Source: an uncultured Gammaproteobacteria bacterium
Lineage (GTDB): Bacteria; Pseudomonadota; Gammaproteobacteria; Arenicellales; JAANXG01
Direction: 5' to 3'
Length of the DNA: 42,795 nt
Assembly: GCA_947259395.1 (NCBI GenBank)
Contig: CAMYMN010000023.1
Coordinates: 1-42,795, forward strand
Shown here: one piece after another, positions 27,151 to 36,327 of the stretch
How positions within the stretch are numbered: the stretch's first letter is position 1
How the letters are laid out: the number at the start of each line of letters is the position of its first letter
Made by a program: the position numbers and the translations under genes
The notes under the pieces: generated by a model
Seen by the model: the letters and a program-made list of their open reading frames with translations, nothing else
Told to the model about the DNA's origin: nothing
Databases searched by the model: none

Positions 27151-27489
27151 ATGCGTGATTTTACAAACAAGCACTGCCGGCCTTTTGACAAGAACGAAAC
27201 ACCCTTGAACACCGAGGCGGTGAAATCGGCCATCGCTCAGATTCCAGGGTGGTCCGCGGACCAAGACTGCACCGAGATAAGCCGCAGCTTCGAATTCAAG
27301 AACTACTATGAAACCATGGCTTTCGTGAATGCCCTGGCATGGATCGCACACCGAGAGGACCATCATCCAGATATCGAGGTCGGTTACAAACGATGCCTGG
27401 TGCGCTATACGACCCATTCCATCGGCGGTGTGTCGGAGAACGATCTGATATGCGCCGCGAAGCTCAACACACTGATCGGAGAATCATAG
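27151..27489 (+). CDS. phhB: Pterin-4a-carbinolamine dehydratase
   Basis: The 112-residue protein dehydrates 4a-hydroxy-tetrahydropterin during cofactor recycling. The active-site block WIAHREDHHPDIEVGYKRCL and the following TTHSIGGVSENDLICAAKL match the family, including the two adjacent histidines. No phenylalanine hydroxylase gene is in the window; many bacteria keep PhhB without it, possibly for molybdopterin metabolism. It ends 5 bp from the recR stop, on the opposite strand. Confidence 0.95.
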   Translation: MRDFTNKHCRPFDKNETPLNTEAVKSAIAQIPGWSADQDCTEISRSFEFKNYYETMAFVNALAWIAHREDHHPDIEVGYKRCLVRYTTHSIGGVSENDLICAAKLNTLIGES

Positions 27490-27494
27490 CACTG

Positions 27495-28091
27495 CTATAT
27501 GCTGCGCCGTTCGTTGAACGCCTGGGCCAAGGTGCCGTGATCCATGTATTCCAATTCACCCCCCACCGGCACGCCACGAGCGAGCCGTGTCACCTTCACA
27601 TCCAGGGTGTCAGTGATCTGACGGATGTATTCCGCAGTAGCCTCGCCCTCGACGGTCAAATTGGTCGCTACTATCACCTCGCTAATATTCCCCTCTGACA
27701 TCAGTCGTTCGAATCGATCGATACCCAGATCGCCAGGACCAATCCCATCGAGTGGCGATATATGACCCATGAGCACAAAATACTTGCCGCCGTAGACCCC
27801 CGCCTGTTCTACTGACTCGAGATCCGCCGGCGTTTCAACCACGCATAACAGTGTGTCGTCGCGTTTGGGTGATGCGCAAAGATCGCACAGATCCGTTTCA
27901 CTCAAGGTGTTGCAACGGCGGCAATGCACCACTGTTTGCACCGCTTGGTTTATCGCCGCGGCGATTTCTTTGGCTCCCTCCCGATCCCGCTCCAACAAAT
28001 GAAACGCCATCCGCCGCGCGGTCTTCGGCCCGACGCCGGGCAAGCACCGCAGCGCTTTTTTCAGCGCCTCAATCGCGTATACGTCTACCAT
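27495..28091 (-). CDS. recR: Recombination protein RecR
   Basis: The 198-residue protein forms a DNA-clamping ring that acts with RecO/RecF to load RecA at gaps. LRCLPGVGPKTARRMAFHLL is the helix-hairpin-helix. CRRCNTLSETDLCDLC is the C4 zinc finger, followed by the Toprim domain (LLCVVETPADLESVEQAGVY to VIVATNLTVEGEATAEYI). RGVPVGGELEYMDHGTLAQA closes the protein as in all RecR. It is the last gene of dnaX-ybaB-recR, 6 bp after ybaB. Confidence 0.98.
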   Translation of the reverse strand: MVDVYAIEALKKALRCLPGVGPKTARRMAFHLLERDREGAKEIAAAINQAVQTVVHCRRCNTLSETDLCDLCASPKRDDTLLCVVETPADLESVEQAGVYGGKYFVLMGHISPLDGIGPGDLGIDRFERLMSEGNISEVIVATNLTVEGEATAEYIRQITDTLDVKVTRLARGVPVGGELEYMDHGTLAQAFNERRSI

Positions 28092-28097
28092 CTAGCC

Positions 28098-28418
28098 CTA
28101 TAACGGGAGATTCAAACCAGGAATGTTGAACCCTGACGTCAAGCCCGCCATCTTTTCCTGCGTCGCTTTTTCCGCTTTGCGCACTGCGTCGTTCACAGCG
28201 GCAGCAATGAGGTCTTCCAGCACTTCCTTGTCGTCACCCAGTAGATCTTTATCAATCTCGACCCGTCGAACATCATGCCGGCAAGTCATGGTTACCTTAA
28301 CCATGCCGCCACCTGAAGCACCCTCTACTTCGATATGCGCCAGTTCTTCTTGGGCTTTGCGGAGATTTTCCTGCACCGCTTGTGCTTGTTTCATTAAGTT
28401 TCCAAGTCCACCCTTCAT
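28098..28418 (-). CDS. ybaB: YbaB/EbfC nucleoid-associated protein
   Basis: The 106-residue DNA-binding dimer has the tweezer-like YbaB fold. The N-terminal helix [21 protein letters not shown], the strand block [19 protein letters not shown] and the C-terminal helix [20 protein letters not shown] are all present. ATG 28418 is chosen over the GTG 6 bases earlier because GAGG sits at proper distance. The gene is encoded between dnaX and recR, its standard place. Confidence 0.95.
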   Translation of the reverse strand: MKGGLGNLMKQAQAVQENLRKAQEELAHIEVEGASGGGMVKVTMTCRHDVRRVEIDKDLLGDDKEVLEDLIAAAVNDAVRKAEKATQEKMAGLTSGFNIPGLNLPL

Positions 28419-28430
28419 CACCACCTCACT

Positions 28431-29984
28431 TTAAGGATCACGCGTCTGTATCGATTCGGGAACAATCGTAGCATCGAATCGATTGATAATCTCTTTGACG
28501 TTGGGATCATTTTCTATTGCTCGGTGAGCGGCCTGTTGGCGCTCGATTTCATGACGATCGCGAATTTCTGCCGGCGTTTCTTGATCGGCTCGTCCCACCA
28601 CGATGCTGAGCTTGACATCCGCGTCTAATTCACGCCTGACGGCGGCGGCAAGGGTGTCACGCCGCTCCGGATTGAGCAAATGCTCATGATTTGCATCAAG
28701 GGTCAATTCGATGATCTCTCCTGTGACCGTCGTCGGCACTACATTCATCGCGAGTTCACGGATCAGAGCGGACACATCCAGGCGTGCAGCCAATTCACTC
28801 CAGTTGTGTGCGCTAACAGCCGCTACCTTAGCGGGCGCCTCGTCCGTTTTACTGGTTTCGGGTTGCTCCGCTTGCGGAACATCGGCGACTACCTGTTGAT
28901 CTGCGGGTCGAAACGCCAACATGCGCAGCATGATCATCTCAAATCCGCTTCTGGGGTCCGGTGCCAGAGGCAGGTCGCGCTTACCCAATAAACCAATTTG
29001 ATAGAACAACTGCAGACTCTCGATGTCCAAGCGCTGCCCCAATTCCCGGTGCCACTTCATGTCAACTTGTTTCGCCTCCAGCGCTTTCGGTGCCTGGTGA
29101 TACAAAGCGAGATAATGTAGTGCGCGAAGTAACTCATCGAGTGCCGATGAAAAGTCACAAGCTACGCTGTTCATGCGGTTTACGCATTCTAGTAAAGCTT
29201 GTCCGTCTTGATCCGCCAATCCGAGCAGCAGGTCGTTGATATAGGCCTGATCGATGGTGCCGAGCATATCGCGGATCGATGCCTCGCGGACTTCACCACC
29301 GCCATGAGCAATGCCCTGGTCCAACACGCTCAGGGCATCCCGCATACTTCCATCCGCCGATTGCGATATCAACCTAACCGCGGCAGCATCGAACGGAATC
29401 TGCTCTTGCTCGAGAATATATTCGATTTGTCCCGTAATTTGATCGACGCTCAATGCCTTCAGGTTGAATTGCAGGCATCTGGATAAAACCGTCATCGGGA
29501 GTTTTTGCGGGTCAGTGGTCGCCAGCAAGAACTTCACATGCGGTGGTGGCTCCTCGAGCGTCTTCAACAGGGCATTAAAGCTGTGCCCCGATAACATGTG
29601 CACCTCGTCTATGAGATAAATCTTGTAACTGCCCCGAGTGGGCGCATATTGCACATTGTCCAGCAATTCCCTGGTGTCATCGACCTTGGTTCGCGACGCC
29701 GCATCGACCTCAATGAGATCGATGAAACGGCCTTCGTCGATCGAAACACAAGTGGCACACGTGTTGCACGGTGTCGAACTGGCGCCCTGTTCGCAGTTCA
29801 GGGCCTTGGCGAGGATCCTCGCCAACGTCGTTTTGCCCACGCCACGGGTACCGGTAAATAAGAATGCGTGATGCACGCGGTTACTTTCCAATGCATTGCT
29901 CAATGCATTCACTGCGTGCTGTTGACCGACGACCTCGGTAAAAAGTCGTGGCCGCCACTTACGGGCTAAGGCTTGATAGCTCAT
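28431..29984 (-). CDS. dnaX: DNA polymerase III subunit tau/gamma
   Basis: The 517-residue clamp-loader ATPase has Walker A (GTRGVGKTTLARILAKALNC) and a zinc site of four Cys (NCEQGASSTPCNTCATC). Walker B is LIDEVHMLS, and the sensor-1/arginine-finger region is LLATTDPQKLPMTVLSRCLQ. The part after about residue 370 is a short tau tail (WSELAARLDVSALIREL, then the polymerase-binding-like C-terminus), more than 100 residues shorter than in Escherichia. I did not see the A-AAA-AAG slippage site that yields gamma there, so tau alone may be made. Confidence 0.97.
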   Translation of the reverse strand: MSYQALARKWRPRLFTEVVGQQHAVNALSNALESNRVHHAFLFTGTRGVGKTTLARILAKALNCEQGASSTPCNTCATCVSIDEGRFIDLIEVDAASRTKVDDTRELLDNVQYAPTRGSYKIYLIDEVHMLSGHSFNALLKTLEEPPPHVKFLLATTDPQKLPMTVLSRCLQFNLKALSVDQITGQIEYILEQEQIPFDAAAVRLISQSADGSMRDALSVLDQGIAHGGGEVREASIRDMLGTIDQAYINDLLLGLADQDGQALLECVNRMNSVACDFSSALDELLRALHYLALYHQAPKALEAKQVDMKWHRELGQRLDIESLQLFYQIGLLGKRDLPLAPDPRSGFEMIMLRMLAFRPADQQVVADVPQAEQPETSKTDEAPAKVAAVSAHNWSELAARLDVSALIRELAMNVVPTTVTGEIIELTLDANHEHLLNPERRDTLAAAVRRELDADVKLSIVVGRADQETPAEIRDRHEIERQQAAHRAIENDPNVKEIINRFDATIVPESIQTRDP

Positions 29985-30001
29985 ATTGACAAAAAAAGAT
30001 G

Positions 30002-30116
30002 GTGGCGGCTCCAGCTAGCCGGACCTCGGCACCCGATTCAGTTGCTGCGGCTGCTTCCTTCCGGACCTGACCGGGTTCACAACCTATCGTCACCGAGGAG
30101 ACCAACTGTCACCGCC
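30002..30116 (-). ncRNA. ffs: Signal recognition particle 4.5S RNA
   Basis: On the minus strand the conserved SRP domain IV reads GGTCAGGTCCGGAAGGAAGC followed by AGCC, the Ffh-binding asymmetric and symmetric loops. The ends GGCGGTGACAG and GGAGCCGCC can pair as the terminal stem of the small bacterial type. Length is about 115 nt. It lies 18 bp upstream of dnaX on the same strand, a frequent arrangement in Gammaproteobacteria. The RNA directs nascent inner-membrane proteins with Ffh to FtsY. Confidence 0.95.
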
Positions 30117-30557
30117 ATTGTCATCGCCTCTAAATTTTGAAAGTCATGGCGGTGCTGCGAGTCTACCGCGAACCACGCTCAAGGAATACCCACTCTCCCC
30201 AAGCGAACCCCAGGAGACAAGTTCGCAGCAGACTGCCCGGGGAGCAACAAGTCTGCAGCGAACCAGTCTCTTAAAAAATTCCCTGTTAACGGGAAAATTA
30301 CAGGGAAAACTTCAAGATTTGGCGCGCTAAATGCCACTATATCCGCCCTAACCTGCTAAGAATCTTTCATTTTCTGCGTTTACGCTCCAGTCCGAAAAGA
30401 CATTAACCAGGAATTATCAGGGAATAGTCCGGCTTAATTACAGAGTGTATAGGCCAAACGCCGATCGAATATTTGGACTGTACGGGCCACACGATTATTT
30501 TTACCAAACGGGCACGATCTCATCGCTTCGCCCGGCAGTACACAAAGTAGAAAGGAC
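30117..30557. other. Intergenic stretch between 4.5S RNA and nfeD
   Basis: No gene is supported in these 441 bases. A plus-strand frame at 30118-30330 gives a Ser/Thr-rich peptide ending LLTGKLQGKLQDLAR. Its DNA (TTCCCTGTTAACGGGAAAAT and similar) looks like a dispersed non-coding repeat often mis-called as protein. Promoters for the 4.5S RNA should lie at the left edge, but I could not pick boxes with confidence. Confidence 0.4.
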
Positions 30558-31004
30558 TCAGCTTTGGTTCGTTGAGTCTGCCTCAACGATCAGTACCGTG
30601 CCTTCGACGGCGACGACATGGATGTTGGTGCCCGTCGGTAGGTCCGGTCCCCGCACCTTCCAGCGTGAATCGTCGACGTTTACCTGGCCGAAACCATTAA
30701 CGATGGGTGTTTGAAGCGTGAGGCGGCGACCCACCATTTGTTCTCCGCGCCGGTTGAGCGTCGGGGCGGGTACCTCCGCTGGATGACGTTTAACGTACGC
30801 GCGCCACGCAAACAGGCTGAGTACCGCTAGCACTGAAAAAAGCGTGAACTGCGCTTCCCAGGTTAATCCCGGAGCGATGAGTGCTACGAATCCCACTACA
30901 ATGGCAGCCGCACCGAACCAGATAATAATGGTGCCGGAAACAAATACCTCCAGGATTCCAAGTATGATTCCAATTACCCACCAGTGCCAATAAACCAGCT
31001 TCAT
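30558..31004 (-). CDS. NfeD-family membrane protein
   Basis: The 148-residue protein has three to four hydrophobic segments in the first 85 residues ([20 protein letters not shown], then [15 protein letters not shown], then [15 protein letters not shown]). An OB-fold domain (about 90-145) carries [20 protein letters not shown] and the DSRWKVRG block. Short NfeD proteins lack the protease part and partner an SPFH protein; here the ATG overlaps that gene's stop by 4 bp, behind AAAAGGA. The pair probably organises inner-membrane microdomains. Confidence 0.93.
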   Translation of the reverse strand: MKLVYWHWWVIGIILGILEVFVSGTIIIWFGAAAIVVGFVALIAPGLTWEAQFTLFSVLAVLSLFAWRAYVKRHPAEVPAPTLNRRGEQMVGRRLTLQTPIVNGFGQVNVDDSRWKVRGPDLPTGTNIHVVAVEGTVLIVEADSTNQS

Positions 31005-31927
31005 GGCGCGTTCCTTTTATCCGCCGCTACCTTGACCAGCTCGTTGATACCGCCGATGGCGCCGATAATTTTGCTCGCTTCCAGCGGCAAGAACAGTACT
31101 TTCTGGTTATCCGATGCCCCAATCTGGCCCAACGCTTCAACATACTTTTGGGCAACGAAATAATTCACTGCTTGTATGTCGCCTTCGGCAATCGCCTTCG
31201 AGACCATTCCAGTGGCCTTGGCTTCCGCCTCGGCCAAGCGCTCGCGGGCCTCGGCATCGCGGTAGGCCGCCTCTTTGCGGCCTTCGGCTTCCAGGATCGC
31301 TGCCTGCTTCTCGCCTTCGGCGGAAAGTATCTCTGCTTGCCGCTTACCCTCGGCCTCAAGAATTGCCGCACGCTTTTCCCGTTCCGCCTTCATCTGTCGG
31401 GCCATGGCATCGACAAGATCTTGGGGAGGCTTGATGTCCTTGATCTCGATTCGGGTAACCTTCACCCCCCAGGGGCTAGTGGCTTCGTCCACTACATGCA
31501 GCAAGCGTGCGTTAATCTCGTCACGCCTGGATAAGGATGCGTCTAGATCCATGGCCCCAAGTACCGTTCGGATATTGGTCATGGTGAGATTCAGGATCGC
31601 ATTACGCAGATTGGCGACCTCGTAGGCCGCTTTGGCCGCATCCAACACCTGATAAAACACCACGCCGTCGACCTGGACAACAGCATTGTCTTTAGTAATC
31701 ACGTCTTGACTCGGTACATCTAGGACCTGCTCGCGCATGTCAATCTTAAGCCCGACCCGATCGACAAAAGGGATGATGATGCCGAGACCGGGACTCAAGG
31801 TGCGTCTGTAGCGACCAAGCCTCTCGACAGTCCATTCGAAACCCTGGGATACAGTTTTCGCGCCCATGAAGACGGTGACGACAGCGAGCGCAAATATAGC
31901 GATGAATAAGATAGACACGCTTTCCAT
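31001..31927 (-). CDS. SPFH/band 7 membrane protein (QmcA/paraslipin type)
   Basis: The 308-residue protein has an N-terminal membrane anchor ([19 protein letters not shown]) and an SPFH domain ([20 protein letters not shown], then [20 protein letters not shown], then [20 protein letters not shown]). A coiled coil follows, with repeated [18 protein letters not shown] units (about residues 190-240). The conserved [13 protein letters not shown] lies near the end. The ATG 31927 is preferred, since GGAG stands 8 bases before it; the GTG at 31936 is too close to it. It is made with the NfeD partner downstream. Confidence 0.95.
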   Translation of the reverse strand: MESVSILFIAIFALAVVTVFMGAKTVSQGFEWTVERLGRYRRTLSPGLGIIIPFVDRVGLKIDMREQVLDVPSQDVITKDNAVVQVDGVVFYQVLDAAKAAYEVANLRNAILNLTMTNIRTVLGAMDLDASLSRRDEINARLLHVVDEATSPWGVKVTRIEIKDIKPPQDLVDAMARQMKAEREKRAAILEAEGKRQAEILSAEGEKQAAILEAEGRKEAAYRDAEARERLAEAEAKATGMVSKAIAEGDIQAVNYFVAQKYVEALGQIGASDNQKVLFLPLEASKIIGAIGGINELVKVAADKRNAP

Positions 31928-32128
31928 AATATCCACTCCAATAAGAGATTATTAATGTGGCGCACGAGTAGGAAAGATAGCAAATAACTGAACGCTGAGC
32001 CCAGATATCACTCGATATTTAGACTGTACCTCGTTTGGTCAAAATACTCATGCGCGAATAGTCAAAAAACTCAATTGGCTTGCCAGGAGCAGAACACCGG
32101 GTCGTCGACAGCAGACAACAGGCGCGAG

Positions 32129-32309
32129 GGCTTTGTCAACTTATCGGCGGTGAAACGATCAGTTTCTTCGTTACTATTTCTCCCCGTTACTCAGCAGACG
32201 CACGTCGCCCGCTGCCATGAAGAAAAAGCCTGTGAACGAAACGCTCGATAGTGACAAGCTCGCAATAAGTGACGACCAGTGCGAAATAAATTGTGAACCG
32301 CACTATGGA
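32129..32309 (-). mobile_element. IS6-like element remnant, 3' end
   Basis: The sequence starts with the family terminus GGCTTTGTCAACTT and continues with close similarity to the reverse complement of 700-880. This covers the last transposase codons (CAGCAGACGCACGTC and GCGAAATAAATTGTGAACCG blocks) and the non-coding right end. Similarity stops at about 32309, where integrase-element sequence begins with TATTGTCAACTTAAAGTGTC. It carries no functional gene. Confidence 0.8.
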
Positions 32310-32425
32310 TGGTATTGTCAACTTAAAGTGTCCGGTGCCACCGAGTTTACAGAAATTTCTGGCTTAGCATTCATTGGACGCACGTCGCCCCCCGCCACAC
32401 CCGTACTGTCCAGATATTGCATCGA

Positions 32426-33033
32426 TCATGCTGCGCGTCGGTAGTAGTAGTTCAGTGTTCCACCGAGTCTTTCTCTTCGATTAATGGTGCCCTCTCGTCC
32501 TCGCGTGTTAGTGGTCAGCGAACTAAGCAATTGGATACCCAATCCCTGATGATTTCTCTCATAATGATAATGCGTGACGTACTCGGTGATAGTACAACGA
32601 AGTGATCCGACACCCATCGGGATAATCCGGTCGAGACATTCCTCTTTGATGGAACGCACGAACCGTTCCGCGTACGGGCTGCAATTTGGAGAACGCGGGG
32701 GATAGGGAACGGGCTCTACACCCTCTCGTCGCAAGAATGTCTTGAAATGCTTCGTAAACTTCGTGTCTCGATCCATAATAAGGAACCGTACATCGTTCAA
32801 CGTGCCATCGAATACGTCGGTCATCTGTCGCGCGACTTGAACCATAAACGAGCTGTTCGGGTTGGTGGTGATCCCCACGACATGGACTCGGCGGGTCGCC
32901 AGATGGATCGTGAACAATACGTAATAAGTAACTAACCCACGCATCGTCCAGACCTCTATAGTAAAGAAATCGGTCGCCGCCAGCACTTCCCAGTGGGATT
33001 TCAAGAAGGTGTTCCAAGTCGTGTGCTTTTGAC
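32426..33033 (-). pseudogene. Integrase-type (rve) transposase, C-terminal part
   Basis: The frame begins inside the upstream IS6-family element boundary at 33033 and reads TTWNTFLKSHWEVLAATDFF. This continues with VHVVGITTNPNSSFMVQVAR, FLIMDRDTKFTKHFKTFL, the PPRSPNCSPYAERFVRSIKE block with the catalytic Glu, and the family ending RRERLGGTLNYYYRRAA. The Asp residues in ATDFF and MDRDTKF complete the DDE set. The N-terminal DNA-binding half is missing, cut off by the IS6 insertion, so it is a truncated pseudogene although a 192-residue frame from 33004 remains open. Confidence 0.88.
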
Positions 33034-33829
33034 GGCTTTGTCAAGTTATTTGCATTACGATATTTGATTTTGGTCTGCCTCGCGGTTTCAACAAGCACAC
33101 GTTACTTCCCTCCACGTAGAAAAAGCCAGCGAACGAAACACCCTATAATGACAAGCTTTCAATAGATGACGTCCGAGTCTGAACAGATTGTGGACTTGGG
33201 AATGAACTGCCAGGAATCGTTGTGCGTGACCAGGTGACTTAAAGCGCCTCATCTGCCGTTCGCGCTGCCGAGTATGCTGGTGAGATGCTTCCGCTCGATT
33301 GTTCGCGCGACGCTTTTGGCAATGTGCAACCGAAGGCATAACTTCTCTTCTCGCAGCACCGTAGCTTTTGAGCTTATCAGTGATCATCCGCCTCGGTGAT
33401 TGACCTTGTTCCTTCACCATCTTGCGGAAAAAACGCTGCGCTGCCTGCTTATCTGCGCGCTTCTGTATCAGTATATCGATGACATTGTTGTCCTGGTCGA
33501 CGGCACGCCAGAGATAACGGCGCTCGCCTTGTACCGTGATGATCGACAATTCGTCCATGTACCACGTGTCTCCCAATCTTCCTTGTCGTTTGCGAAGTCG
33601 CTTTGCGTAACGTGGACCAAACTTCAGGCACCATTGCCGAATCGACTCGTATGAGACGATGACACCACGTTCGGCCAGCAAGTCTTCGACATCACGAAAA
33701 CTCAAACAAAACCTATGGTAAAGCCACACAGCGTGGCTGAGTATTTCGCGTGGGAAACGGTGGCCACGATATCGGGATTGCGTTTTCATGCCGATATTCT
33801 GCATGATCACCGCTCAAGTTGACAAAGCC
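33034..33829 (-). mobile_element. IS6-family insertion sequence, copy B
   Basis: The 796-bp element has terminal repeats GGCTTTGTCAAGTT (33034-33047) and the complement of GGCTTTGTCAACTTGAGC (33812-33829), the same ends as copy A. The 8-base flanks CTTTTGAC and CGTTCAGG differ, so no target duplication is visible. It interrupts the integrase-type transposase on its left. With the remnant at 32129-32309 it flanks that fragment in direct orientation, like the arms of an IS6-type pseudo-compound transposon. Confidence 0.88.
33088..33789 (-). CDS. IS6-family DDE transposase (copy B)
   Basis: The 233-residue transposase is taken from MKTQSRYRGHRFP; the frame extends seven codons further to a GTG. 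The catalytic blocks WYMDELSIIT, ITDKLKSYGAA and NNRAEASHQ are intact, so it could be active. It is about 87 percent identical to copy A by eye, with changes spread along the protein. The two therefore represent separate acquisitions or an old duplication of one family. Confidence 0.93.
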   Translation of the reverse strand: MKTQSRYRGHRFPREILSHAVWLYHRFCLSFRDVEDLLAERGVIVSYESIRQWCLKFGPRYAKRLRKRQGRLGDTWYMDELSIITVQGERRYLWRAVDQDNNVIDILIQKRADKQAAQRFFRKMVKEQGQSPRRMITDKLKSYGAARREVMPSVAHCQKRRANNRAEASHQHTRQRERQMRRFKSPGHAQRFLAVHSQVHNLFRLGRHLLKACHYRVFRSLAFSTWREVTCAC

Positions 33830-34649
33830 CGTTCAGGGTGTGATCGCGAACAAAAAATCGCCGGCCTGACATGGGGATAACGGGTGCGTTACGGTATATA
33901 TCGTCGGCACACGGTGACGAAGACCGCACGATGCGCGGCTCGATTTCCAGCAAGGCAGTTGGGGCCGACCCACAAGGGTTCGGCCCCGATTAGAGACGCG
34001 GTTAACGCTTGCGTGCTCTCGTGCTCACCTTCCCTTTATTCTTTCCAGGTTACTTCTTTTTCTTCGTAAGATAGGGAATCTGCGGAAAAGATGTGGCGCA
34101 GCGCCTTGATTCGGTGGTCGAATCGGGCACATCCGAGTGTGTGATACCGCAGCGGCGTCAACGCCGCGATATATGACGGAGACAATGTCGGCACTCGAAT
34201 ATTGTTGTCGTGTTTTCACCGTTTGCTCGCACATCCAAGGGACTTGTGTACCACTGTAGTGTAGTGTCGACTCGCCCCCGATTTCTATCGCAAATTGCAG
34301 TGTGAATCTGTGAATTATTTAACAGAAATGTTTGCTGAAGTGATCGGATCACCAGGTGCCGGGCAATGCAATTACCAATGATCCTTCGCGTACTTTGCGA
34401 CCGGTCGGTGTGAATATCGGATTGGTCGTGCTGCGAGGCGGTGGCGGCAGTACTGTATTCCGCCACGGCGTTGTCGTCGATTGCCAGGGTGTGCGTGGCC
34501 GATTTCTGAACAGGTGCGCCACCAACAGCGGACTGCTAGGCGGTGAACGGAACCCGCCGCCACGCCGTCGCTCGAACCATCCGCGTCGACGGGCCGGATA
34601 CCGCGCACAGAGAGTATTCCCGCGTCAATGCATGTCCAGTACGCGCACT
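33830..34649. other. Long non-coding stretch
   Basis: These 820 bases lie between the IS6 element and an exported-protein gene. Frames on both strands (such as 34356-34835 plus and 34158-34466 minus) give compositionally odd peptides without motifs. I noticed only a strong hairpin at 33961-33987. The region may be decayed genes. Confidence 0.4.
33961..33987. terminator. Strong hairpin, possible terminator remnant
   Basis: GGGGCCGA and TCGGCCCC form a perfect 8-bp stem, extended by CCC/GGG around a short loop. There is no T-run on either side and no gene ends here, so it may be the left-over terminator of a lost gene. Confidence 0.3.
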
Positions 34650-35612
34650 TCAGTGCTGTATAGGGCGTTTATGTGGTATTGCTTCGAGTTCGTCTATGCG
34701 CTGTCGCTGTGCGGCGTCAAGATCCACCGTTTCCCAATAGGGTCTCCCAAAGAATGTCTCGCCCGGGTCGCTCAGATAATTATGACCCATATCCAGATAC
34801 TGCTCGAACTCGTCAAAGACATCCGTGTATTCTGATTTGTGTATCTTCAATCCGCCTTTTTCCTTGATGTCTTTCAAGTGCTCACGGTAGGCATCGATGG
34901 GCTCTATGCCCGCCTGTTGAAAGATGACGCGGCCACCATATTTCTCGAACAGGGCCTTGTTCATCTTCCAGTTCGCGACCCATTGTTCGCTGATCTTGCG
35001 CCTGGAAAGTTTCAAGCGCTGGTGCATTTTTACGACGTACTCATCGCCAAACCGCTCGCGCATGTCTTCATCCCGAATTCTATCGTCTTCGTCACGGCGC
35101 TTGGAGAGCTCGATGCTGCGTTCAAATGTGGTAATCGTGGTTTCCAGCGATCGCCGGAAACGGTCGTCGTATTCATGGGTTTTCAGCAGCCGCTGCGCCG
35201 TCGCGATCATCTCTTCGTCATCCGCTGTATTTCTGGCCGCGGAGCGCGCGCTGAACGCTTCAAAGTTGTCGACTTCCTCTGGGGTGGGCGTATAACTGCC
35301 CTCCGGGAGCAGATGCTCCGCCGCGATGGCCCGAATCTTGTACTGCAGACGGATTTTCTCCAGCCGCAGGCGTTGGTCGGGACCGGACGCAACATCAGCG
35401 CCGTGGCTTTTATCGGGTACCGCGATATCCGATCGGCAGATCGCCTGGTCGAATACGGTCGCCACCGCATCGCACTGCGACGGTCCCGGACTATCCGCCC
35501 ACGAGGGCGTGTCGCCGCAAAACGGCAGCATCAACCCCAGACACACAGGGAAAACGCGTCGAAAGTAATCGGCGCTAGCGGTGCCAACAAACGAGCGCAT
35601 CACGACGGCCAT
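34650..35612 (-). CDS. Exported protein of unknown function
   Basis: The 320-residue precursor has a signal peptide (RVFPVCLGLMLPF, probable cleavage near SWADSPG). The mature part is charged and helical. Segments worth noting are CDAVATVFDQAICRSDIAVP, TPTPEEVDNFEAFSARSAAR and the Arg/Glu/Asp-rich helix SKRRDEDDRIRDEDMRERFG. A more conserved-looking block follows: WVANWKMNKALFEKYGGRVI and FQQAGIEPIDAYREHL. The layout suggests a periplasmic chaperone- or SurA-like helper, but I do not recognise the family. The start could also be the ATG at 35600. It has no operon partner. Confidence 0.7.
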   Translation of the reverse strand: MAVVMRSFVGTASADYFRRVFPVCLGLMLPFCGDTPSWADSPGPSQCDAVATVFDQAICRSDIAVPDKSHGADVASGPDQRLRLEKIRLQYKIRAIAAEHLLPEGSYTPTPEEVDNFEAFSARSAARNTADDEEMIATAQRLLKTHEYDDRFRRSLETTITTFERSIELSKRRDEDDRIRDEDMRERFGDEYVVKMHQRLKLSRRKISEQWVANWKMNKALFEKYGGRVIFQQAGIEPIDAYREHLKDIKEKGGLKIHKSEYTDVFDEFEQYLDMGHNYLSDPGETFFGRPYWETVDLDAAQRQRIDELEAIPHKRPIQH

Positions 35613-35806
35613 TGTAGATGAATTAAGCTATGTTCTCTGGTGCGGTGTTGGGACGCGTGTATATTTAGGACAGTGTAGGACAATTCCCACGTGAGAGGTT
35701 AAAAGCGCTGCCACCGGAAACACACGTTTCTCCAACTTGGCGACAGTTCCCGCTGGCGGTTGCTGCGCTATTCCTGGTTGGTGCCGGATGGCGAACCGTT
35801 ATCGCG

Positions 35807-36310
35807 GTGCGGCACTATTACCGGTCCCTCGCCATCGTCGATGACCCCTCGCTACGTGAACTGGAGCAAGTCAGCGCATTTTTCGAGGGAGTGCTCGTTA
35901 TCGTGCTGGTTGTCCATGCCGCCGCCCTTTTCTGGCTTTCGAGGAATCCATACACGTTCAGGTGGCCTTTTGCGCTCGGGGTTGCGCTGATCTGCGGATC
36001 GTTTTTGGGCGGCGCTTTACTGAAGTTTTCGGTACTCGCTGTGCCGGGTGTTTATGGCATCGCGATTGTCATTGCCGTGGCGGTACTGTCGCACTTCACT
36101 AAACTCGACTGGGTTTCGCTGTATGTCGGCGCCCTGGTGGGCGGTGCTATCGCATGGTACGGCACGTCACTGACGTTGAACACTTTTGTGGGCCTATTTG
36201 TAGTGGGCCCGTGTATTGTGTATGCGTTTCTTGGAGCTGTTCTTGGACGTTTGAGCACGAGAGTGGTGCACCGCTGCATAACAAAGTACCGTGCCGGCCG
36301 TTACGGCTAG
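35807..36310 (+). CDS. Polytopic membrane protein, unknown function
   Basis: From GTG 35807 the product has 167 residues and four hydrophobic segments (for example GVLVIVLVVHAAALFWLS, FALGVALICGSFLGGALL, GIAIVIAVAVLSHF and FVGLFVVGPCIVYAFLGAVL). The frame is open upstream to a TAG near 35669. It encodes another likely membrane helix there (FPLAVAALFLVGAGW) but has no ATG, GTG or TTG, so the true N-terminus may be damaged or start at a rare codon. I do not recognise the family. Confidence 0.55.
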   Translation: MRHYYRSLAIVDDPSLRELEQVSAFFEGVLVIVLVVHAAALFWLSRNPYTFRWPFALGVALICGSFLGGALLKFSVLAVPGVYGIAIVIAVAVLSHFTKLDWVSLYVGALVGGAIAWYGTSLTLNTFVGLFVVGPCIVYAFLGAVLGRLSTRVVHRCITKYRAGRYG

Positions 36311-36327
36311 CTGGAGCGTATTCGACA

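Noticed and set aside
30118..30330. Plus-strand frame of 70 residues upstream of the 4.5S RNA gene
   Set aside because: The composition and the LLTGKLQGKLQDLAR ending resemble dispersed non-coding repeats that are often mis-annotated. There is no ribosome binding site or domain.
32559..33098. Minus-strand 179-residue frame running from the IS6 element into the integrase fragment
   Set aside because: It crosses an element boundary and is a shifted frame of the integrase-type transposase, whose true frame shows all catalytic motifs.
34356..34835. Plus-strand 159-residue frame
   Set aside because: Its second half overlaps the exported-protein gene on the opposite strand, and the translation is low-complexity and Arg-rich.
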